Assembly (NCBI RefSeq): GCF_002355735.1
Contig: NZ_AP014879.1
Coordinates: forward strand, 2,294,001-2,358,000
DNA from: Sulfuricaulis limicola
GTDB taxonomy: Bacteria; Pseudomonadota; Gammaproteobacteria; Acidiferrobacterales; Sulfurifustaceae
DNA length: 64,000 nt
Direction of reading: 5' to 3'
The notes under the pieces: generated by a model
What the model was told of the DNA's origin: nothing
The model's input: only the letters and a program-made list of their open reading frames with translations
Database searches by the model: none
Translations under genes and position numbers: made by a program
Shown here: positions 60,247-64,000 of the stretch, one piece after another
How positions within the stretch are numbered: position 1 is the stretch's first letter
Layout of the letters: every line of letters starts with the position of its first letter

Positions 60247-60774
60247 TCAGGCGGCGCTGGCCTTGGCATCGCGCACGGCGGCCAGGGCCCGTACGAACTT
60301 CGCCGGGACCTCGTTCAAGGTCTGGACGAACTTCTGGACCGGCGCCTGCATGGTGCCGAGGAGCTGTGCCAGCAATTGCTCGCGTCCGGGCAGAACGGCC
60401 AAGGCCTTGATCTGCTCCAGGGACATAAGCTTGCCGCCCATGGCGCCGGCCTTGATCTTGAGCGCCGCGTTGTCTTTGGCGAACTCGCTCAGGATCTTGG
60501 CCACCGTCACGGGATCGGACGACACCGCGAACGCCAGCGGACCAACCATCTGGTCCTGGAGGCATTCGAAGCTCGTCCCTTGCACGGCGCGCCGGGCGAG
60601 TGTGTTCTTCACGACGCGCAGATAGACCTTGCCGTCATGCGCCTTGCGGCGCAACGTGGTCATCTGGGCAACGGACAGCCCACGGTACTCGGCCAGCACT
60701 GCCGCCTGCGCGTCCGTCAGCTTCCCGGACACCTCGGCGACCACCGCCTTTTTATCGTCTAATGTCAGACTCAT
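60247..60774 (-). CDS. rplJ: 50S ribosomal protein L10
   Basis: The 175-residue L10 is the base of the L7/L12 stalk. It opens MSLTLDDKKAVVAEVSG and has RVVKNTLARRAVQGT. The ATG at 60774 has GGAGGTG seven bases upstream; a GTG at 60783 within that region is in frame but is unlikely to be the start. In E. coli the L10-L12 complex represses its own mRNA through the leader; a comparable leader is present here. Confidence 0.97.
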   Translation of the reverse strand: MSLTLDDKKAVVAEVSGKLTDAQAAVLAEYRGLSVAQMTTLRRKAHDGKVYLRVVKNTLARRAVQGTSFECLQDQMVGPLAFAVSSDPVTVAKILSEFAKDNAALKIKAGAMGGKLMSLEQIKALAVLPGREQLLAQLLGTMQAPVQKFVQTLNEVPAKFVRALAAVRDAKASAA

Positions 60775-60783
60775 ATGAGTCAC

Positions 60784-60964
60784 CTCCGATTGCTACATCA
60801 CTAAGGCAACGGCGACCTTTTCAGGAGGTAATCCTGTGTCGGGCACACCGTCTGCGCAGGCAGTTTCCATTAAGCTTCGGCGTTAACCACTCACCTCGGC
60901 GCCTGCGGTCTTTGACTTCGCTGCACACCAAACTGCGGCGCGCAGCGTCCCAAAGTCACTTATG
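60784..60964 (-). promoter_or_regulatory. probable L10 autoregulatory leader of rplJL
   Basis: The 180-bp untranslated stretch before rplJ is GC-rich and fold-prone, and contains AGGATTACCTCCTGAA followed by AAAAGGTCGCC near the gene. Its position and length match the L10 leader of gammaproteobacteria. I identify it by context and length rather than by a confirmed structure. Confidence 0.45.
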
Positions 60965-60990
60965 AACGCGGTTGGCAAGCCAACCGCGTT
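60965..60990 (-). terminator. perfect hairpin after rplA
   Basis: A 12-bp perfect stem (60965-60976 with 60979-60990) with a 2-nt loop lies 13 bp past the rplA stop. It is followed leftward by CATAAGTG rather than a U-tract. It may be a processing site or transcript stabiliser between rplKA and rplJL. Confidence 0.5.
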
Positions 60991-61002
60991 ACAACAATTT
61001 AA

Positions 61003-61686
61003 TTACAATCCCGACGTGTCCAGGCGGATGCCCGGGCCCATCGTGGTGGATAGCGTCACCTTCTTCAGGAACACGCCCTTGGCGGTCGCGGGCTTGACCT
61101 TGTTCAGCGCCGCCATCAGCGACAGGAAATTCTCCTTGAGCGCGTCCACCTCGAACGAGGCCTTGCCGATGGCGCAGTGCACCAAGCCGGCCTTGTCGGT
61201 GCGGAACTGGACCTGACCGGCCTTGGCGCTTTCAACCGCCTTGGCCACGTTGGGCGTCACCGTGCCGACCTTCGGGTTCGGCATCAGTCCGCGCGGGCCG
61301 AGGATCTGGCCCAGCTGACCGACGACGCGCATGGCCTCGGGCGTGGCAATGGCGAGGTCGAAATCGATCTTGCCCTGCTTGATGGTGTCCGCCAGGTCCT
61401 GGAAACCGACGATGTCGGCGCCGGCCTTTTTGGCGGCTTCGGCGGCGACACCTTCGGCGAATACCGCCACGCGCACCTTCTTGCCGGTGCCGCGCGGCAT
61501 GACGGCCGTACCGCGCACGTTCTGTTCCGACTTCTTGGCGTCGACGCCGAGATTGATGGACACGTCCACCGATTCGTCGAACTTGGCGCTGGCCGTCGTC
61601 TTGAGAATCTTCAATGCTTCGTCGAGCGGATAATTCTTCATCCGGTCCACTTTCGCGAGCTGGGCTTTCAGGCGTTTACCGGCCAT
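61003..61686 (-). CDS. rplA: 50S ribosomal protein L1
   Basis: The 227-residue L1 stalk protein has the conserved [20 protein letters not shown] segment, here as [17 protein letters not shown], and the [19 protein letters not shown] strand. In E. coli it also represses rplKA. It begins 1 bp after the rplK stop. Confidence 0.98.
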   Translation of the reverse strand: MAGKRLKAQLAKVDRMKNYPLDEALKILKTTASAKFDESVDVSINLGVDAKKSEQNVRGTAVMPRGTGKKVRVAVFAEGVAAEAAKKAGADIVGFQDLADTIKQGKIDFDLAIATPEAMRVVGQLGQILGPRGLMPNPKVGTVTPNVAKAVESAKAGQVQFRTDKAGLVHCAIGKASFEVDALKENFLSLMAALNKVKPATAKGVFLKKVTLSTTMGPGIRLDTSGL

Positions 61687-61687
61687 G

Positions 61688-62119
61688 TCACACCCCCTCG
61701 CATTCCACGCCCATCTGGCGTGCGCTGCCCGCGATGATTTTCACCGCGGTATTGAGATCGTAACAATTGAGATCGGGCATCTTGATCTTGGCGATTTCCT
61801 CGATCTGCTTGCGCGACAGCTTGCCGACCTTCTCCTTGAGCGCGTTGCCGCTGCCGGACTCGAGCCCGAGCGCCTTCTTGATCAGCACCGACGCCGGCGG
61901 CGTCTTGGTGATGAAGGTGAAGCTCTTGTCGCTGAAGGCCGTGATGATGACCGGAATAGGCATGCCCTTTTCCATCTTCTGGGTCGCTGCATTGAACTGC
62001 TTGCAGAACTCCATGATGTTCAGGCCATGCTGACCGAGCGCCGGTCCCACCGGCGGGGACGGATTGGCCGACCCGGCCGGTACCTGCAACTTGATGTACG
62101 CCGAAACTTTCTTTGCCAC
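61688..62119 (-). CDS. rplK: 50S ribosomal protein L11
   Basis: The 143-residue L11 of the GTPase-associated centre opens [16 protein letters not shown] and contains [19 protein letters not shown] and the C-terminal rRNA-binding domain. It lies 128 bp after nusG, in a gap mostly filled by a palindromic repeat. Confidence 0.98.
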   Translation of the reverse strand: MAKKVSAYIKLQVPAGSANPSPPVGPALGQHGLNIMEFCKQFNAATQKMEKGMPIPVIITAFSDKSFTFITKTPPASVLIKKALGLESGSGNALKEKVGKLSRKQIEEIAKIKMPDLNCYDLNTAVKIIAGSARQMGVECEGV

Positions 62120-62181
62120 AATTTACTCCTTACGGGTGCAAGCGGCTGTTGTCAGCCTCCCCGCGGTTACTTCGAGTTAAA

Positions 62182-62240
62182 AGTGAAAAGTTAAAAGTAC
62201 AAAGTGAAAAACCATTCACTTTTCACTCTTCACTTTTCAC
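62182..62240. repeat. palindromic intergenic repeat, AGTGAAAAGT type
   Basis: A 59-bp imperfect inverted repeat between nusG and rplK. The left arm is AGTGAAAAGT/TAAAAGTAC/AAAGTGAA and the right arm is TTCACTTTTCAC/TCTTCACTTTTCACT, with a loop of about 5 nt. It is AT-rich, unlike its surroundings. Confidence 0.85.
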
Positions 62241-62247
62241 TGCCTTC

Positions 62248-62781
62248 CTACGCCTTCTCGACCTGACTGAACTCCAGCTCCACCGGCGTCTGGCGTCCGA
62301 AAATCGACACCGACACCTTGAGCTTGTTCTTTTCGTAATTGACGTCCTCGACCGTGCCGTTGAAATCCTGGAACGGACCGTCGATGACGCGCACCTGCTC
62401 GCCGGCCATGAACGAGAATTTCGGGCGCGGTTTCTCCACGCCTTCCTGCACCTGCCGCAGGATCGCCTCGGCCTCCTTGTCGGTGATCGGCGTCGGCTTG
62501 CTGCCGGAACCGCCGATGAAACCGCTCACCTTGGGCACGTCCTTCACGAGGTGCCAGGTTTCGTCGTCCATTTCCATTTTCACGAGCACGTAGCCCGGGA
62601 AGAACTTGCGTTCGCTGGTGCGTTTCTGGCCGCTTTTCATTTCCACGACCTCTTCGGTCGGCACCAGGATCTCGCCGAACTTCTCTTCCATGCCGGCGTT
62701 GCGGATGTGCTCCTTGAGCGAGCGCACCACGGCCTTCTCGAAGCCGGAATAGGTGTGCACCACGTACCAGCGCATCGTCAT
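62248..62781 (-). CDS. nusG: transcription termination/antitermination factor NusG
   Basis: The 177-residue NusG has an N-terminal NGN domain binding RNA polymerase ([27 protein letters not shown]) and a C-terminal KOW domain binding Rho or S10 ([16 protein letters not shown]). It follows secE by 13 bp, the standard order secE-nusG-rplK. Confidence 0.98.
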   Translation of the reverse strand: MTMRWYVVHTYSGFEKAVVRSLKEHIRNAGMEEKFGEILVPTEEVVEMKSGQKRTSERKFFPGYVLVKMEMDDETWHLVKDVPKVSGFIGGSGSKPTPITDKEAEAILRQVQEGVEKPRPKFSFMAGEQVRVIDGPFQDFNGTVEDVNYEKNKLKVSVSIFGRQTPVELEFSQVEKA

Positions 62782-62794
62782 CGAATTTCCGCTC

Positions 62795-63136
62795 CTATCC
62801 CGTAACCACTCTGACTATCTTGTGCAGGCCCCAGTCGATCACCCACATGTAAACCGCCACCAGGATCACCATGACGAACACGATCAGCGTCACCTGCATG
62901 GTTTCCTTCCGGGCCGGCCACACGACCTTGCGCAATTCAAGACGCGCACCCTTGGTGAACTCCCAGGTACTGCGTCCGAACGCCGTCGGCGCGACGACAA
63001 TCACCGCCAGCACGGCCGCCGCCAGTACGATGGCGACCTGGACCAGGGCCGGTTTGTCGCCGAAGTAATAGAAACCCCCGATGCCGCCTGCCACGATCAG
63101 CACCGCGAGTATCAGTTTCAGTTTGTCCGCTGTCAC
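62795..63136 (-). CDS. secE: preprotein translocase subunit SecE
   Basis: The 113-residue SecE has three membrane helices (about 6-26, 35-55, 90-110), like the E. coli form. The conserved amphipathic part [13 protein letters not shown] precedes the last helix. The GTG at 63136 is preferred: GAAGGA lies about 8 bases upstream, and the longer frame runs into the tRNA-Trp gene. Confidence 0.95.
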   Translation of the reverse strand: MTADKLKLILAVLIVAGGIGGFYYFGDKPALVQVAIVLAAAVLAVIVVAPTAFGRSTWEFTKGARLELRKVVWPARKETMQVTLIVFVMVILVAVYMWVIDWGLHKIVRVVTG

Positions 63137-63163
63137 TACTAAATTCCTTCGTTGCCAGTCAAT

Positions 63164-63239
63164 TGGCAGGCCAGGAGGGTCTCGAACCCCCAACCTGCGG
63201 TTTTGGAGACCGCCGCTCTACCAATTGAGCTACTGGCCT
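63164..63239 (-). tRNA. tRNA-Trp (anticodon CCA)
   Basis: On the minus strand a full cloverleaf begins AGGCCAG and pairs with CTGGCCT. The D-arm is AGCTCAATTGGTAGAGC, the anticodon loop CTCCAAA reads UGG, and the T-arm has GTTCGAGAC. The discriminator is G, and CCA is encoded at 63166-63164. Its place between tuf and secE is typical of many gammaproteobacteria. Confidence 0.97.
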
Positions 63240-63245
63240 AAAACG

Positions 63246-63310
63246 GTTTCAGGTTTCACGATTAAGGTTTCAGGTTCCCGACATGCAACCTGAAACCTGT
63301 AACATGAAAC
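63246..63310. repeat. palindromic intergenic repeat, GGTTTCAGGT type
   Basis: A 65-bp imperfect inverted repeat between tuf copy 2 and tRNA-Trp. The left arm is GTTTCAGGTTTCACG/ATTAAGGTTTCAGGTT and the right arm is AACCTGAAACC/TGTAACATGAAAC. It is not related in sequence to the other repeat families here. Confidence 0.85.
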
Positions 63311-63314
63311 ACTT

Positions 63315-64000
63315 CTATTCAATCACCTTCGCCACCACCCCCGCCCCCACGGTCCGGCCGCCTTCGCGAATGGCGAAGCGCAGGCCCTGTTCCATGGCGA
63401 TGGGGTTGATCAGGGTGACGACCATCTTGATGTTGTCGCCGGGCATGACCATCTCGGTGCCGCTCGGCAGTTCGCAGGAGCCGGTCACGTCGGTGGTTCT
63501 AAAGTAGAACTGCGGGCGGTAGCCCTGGAAGAACGGGGTGTGTCGTCCGCCTTCTTCCTTGGTCAGTACGTACACCTCGGCTTCGAACTTGGTGTGCGGG
63601 GTGATGCTGCCGGGCTTGGCCAGGACCTGGCCGCGTTCGACTTCTTCGCGCTTGGTGCCGCGCAGGAGCACGCCGACGTTGTCGCCGGCTTCGCCCTGAT
63701 CCAAGAGTTTCCGGAACATCTCCACGCCGGTGACGGTGGTCTTGGTGGTGGGCTTGATGCCGACGATCTCGATTTCATCGCCCACTTTGACGATGCCGCG
63801 TTCGATTCTGCCGGTGACGACGGTGCCGCGGCCGGAGATGGAGAACACGTCTTCGATGGGCATGAGGAAGGGGCCGTCGATGGCGCGCTGGGGCTGCGGG
63901 ATATAGGAGTCCAGGGCCTCGGACAGTTTCACGATCGAGGGTTCGCCGAGTTCGGACTGGTCGCCTTCGAGGGCTTTCAGGGCGCTGCCGATGACGATCG
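63315..64000 (-). CDS. tuf: elongation factor Tu (copy 2, 5' part beyond the window)
   Basis: The frame is open from the right edge (64000) to a stop at 63315-63317 and encodes the C-terminal 228 residues of EF-Tu, identical in protein sequence to copy 1. It includes domains II and III. The start lies outside the window. This is the tufB-type locus next to tRNA-Trp-secE-nusG. Four silent differences from copy 1 were found by direct comparison. Confidence 0.97.
   Translation of the reverse strand, partial: IVIGSALKALEGDQSELGEPSIVKLSEALDSYIPQPQRAIDGPFLMPIEDVFSISGRGTVVTGRIERGIVKVGDEIEIVGIKPTTKTTVTGVEMFRKLLDQGEAGDNVGVLLRGTKREEVERGQVLAKPGSITPHTKFEAEVYVLTKEEGGRHTPFFQGYRPQFYFRTTDVTGSCELPSGTEMVMPGDNIKMVVTLINPIAMEQGLRFAIREGGRTVGAGVVAKVIE

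Noticed and set aside
63315-64000. Second tuf copy as a truncated pseudogene
   Set aside because: It simply runs off the window edge with an intact frame; all differences from copy 1 are silent.

Overview
The window looks like the chromosome of a GC-rich gammaproteobacterium, most likely a sulfur-oxidising chemolithoautotroph (Acidiferrobacterales or Chromatiales-like; this placement is inference). Pointers are the rplKAJL-rpoBC / str / S10 / spc / alpha gene order, the tol-pal and ruvCAB clusters, a proteobacterial phosphoribulokinase, and a sulfur-trafficking set (YeeE/YedE permease, TusA, DsrEFH/TusDCB). I see no prophage, transposase, CRISPR array or rRNA.

Layout. 1-4.4 kb, mostly + strand: a gene tail, prkB, an HD-GYP-type protein, a CMD-Rieske fusion, an unknown ORF and a converging thpR. 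4.4-7.4 kb: tRNA-Lys with its own promoter, the YeeE transporter, tusA and a dsrE-dsrF-dsrH triplet. 7.4-14 kb (- strand): queE-queC, then ybgC-tolQ-tolR-tolA-tolB-pal-cpoB. 14-22.4 kb (- strand): yebC-ruvC-ruvA-ruvB, nadA with an overlapping hydrolase, and fmdB-DUF502-aspS-nudB. 22.4-32.6 kb: an HU-like protein, a very acidic protein, HIT, ssb, a YajR-like MFS carrier, divergent uvrA, a HAMP-PAS-GGDEF-EAL protein and a SAM hydroxide adenosyltransferase.

32.6-64 kb is one unbroken minus-strand block of about 31 kb. In transcription order it holds tuf (partial, second copy), tRNA-Trp, secE, nusG, rplK, rplA, rplJ, rplL, rpoB, rpoC, rpsL, rpsG, fusA, tuf, rpsJ, rplC, rplD, rplW, rplB, rpsS, rplV, rpsC, rplP, rpmC, rpsQ, rplN, rplX, rplE, rpsN, rpsH, rplF, rplR, rpsE, rpmD, rplO, secY, rpmJ, rpsM, rpsK, rpsD, rpoA and rplQ, and it ends in a strong bidirectional terminator. 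The str and S10 groups are joined with only 17 nt between tuf and rpsJ. I find a near-consensus sigma70 promoter and a roughly 200-nt structured leader before rpsL, and an extended -10 element before rplN.

The most notable non-coding signal is at least five sequence-unrelated families of imperfect palindromic intergenic repeats. They sit between housekeeping genes, even inside the S10 operon, and one copy encodes the C-terminus of NudB. Other points of interest are hairpin-plus-U-tract structures in the leaders of rpsL and fmdB, a degenerate GYP motif, a zinc-type (C+) S4, a histone-like tail on L17 and near-identical tuf copies.
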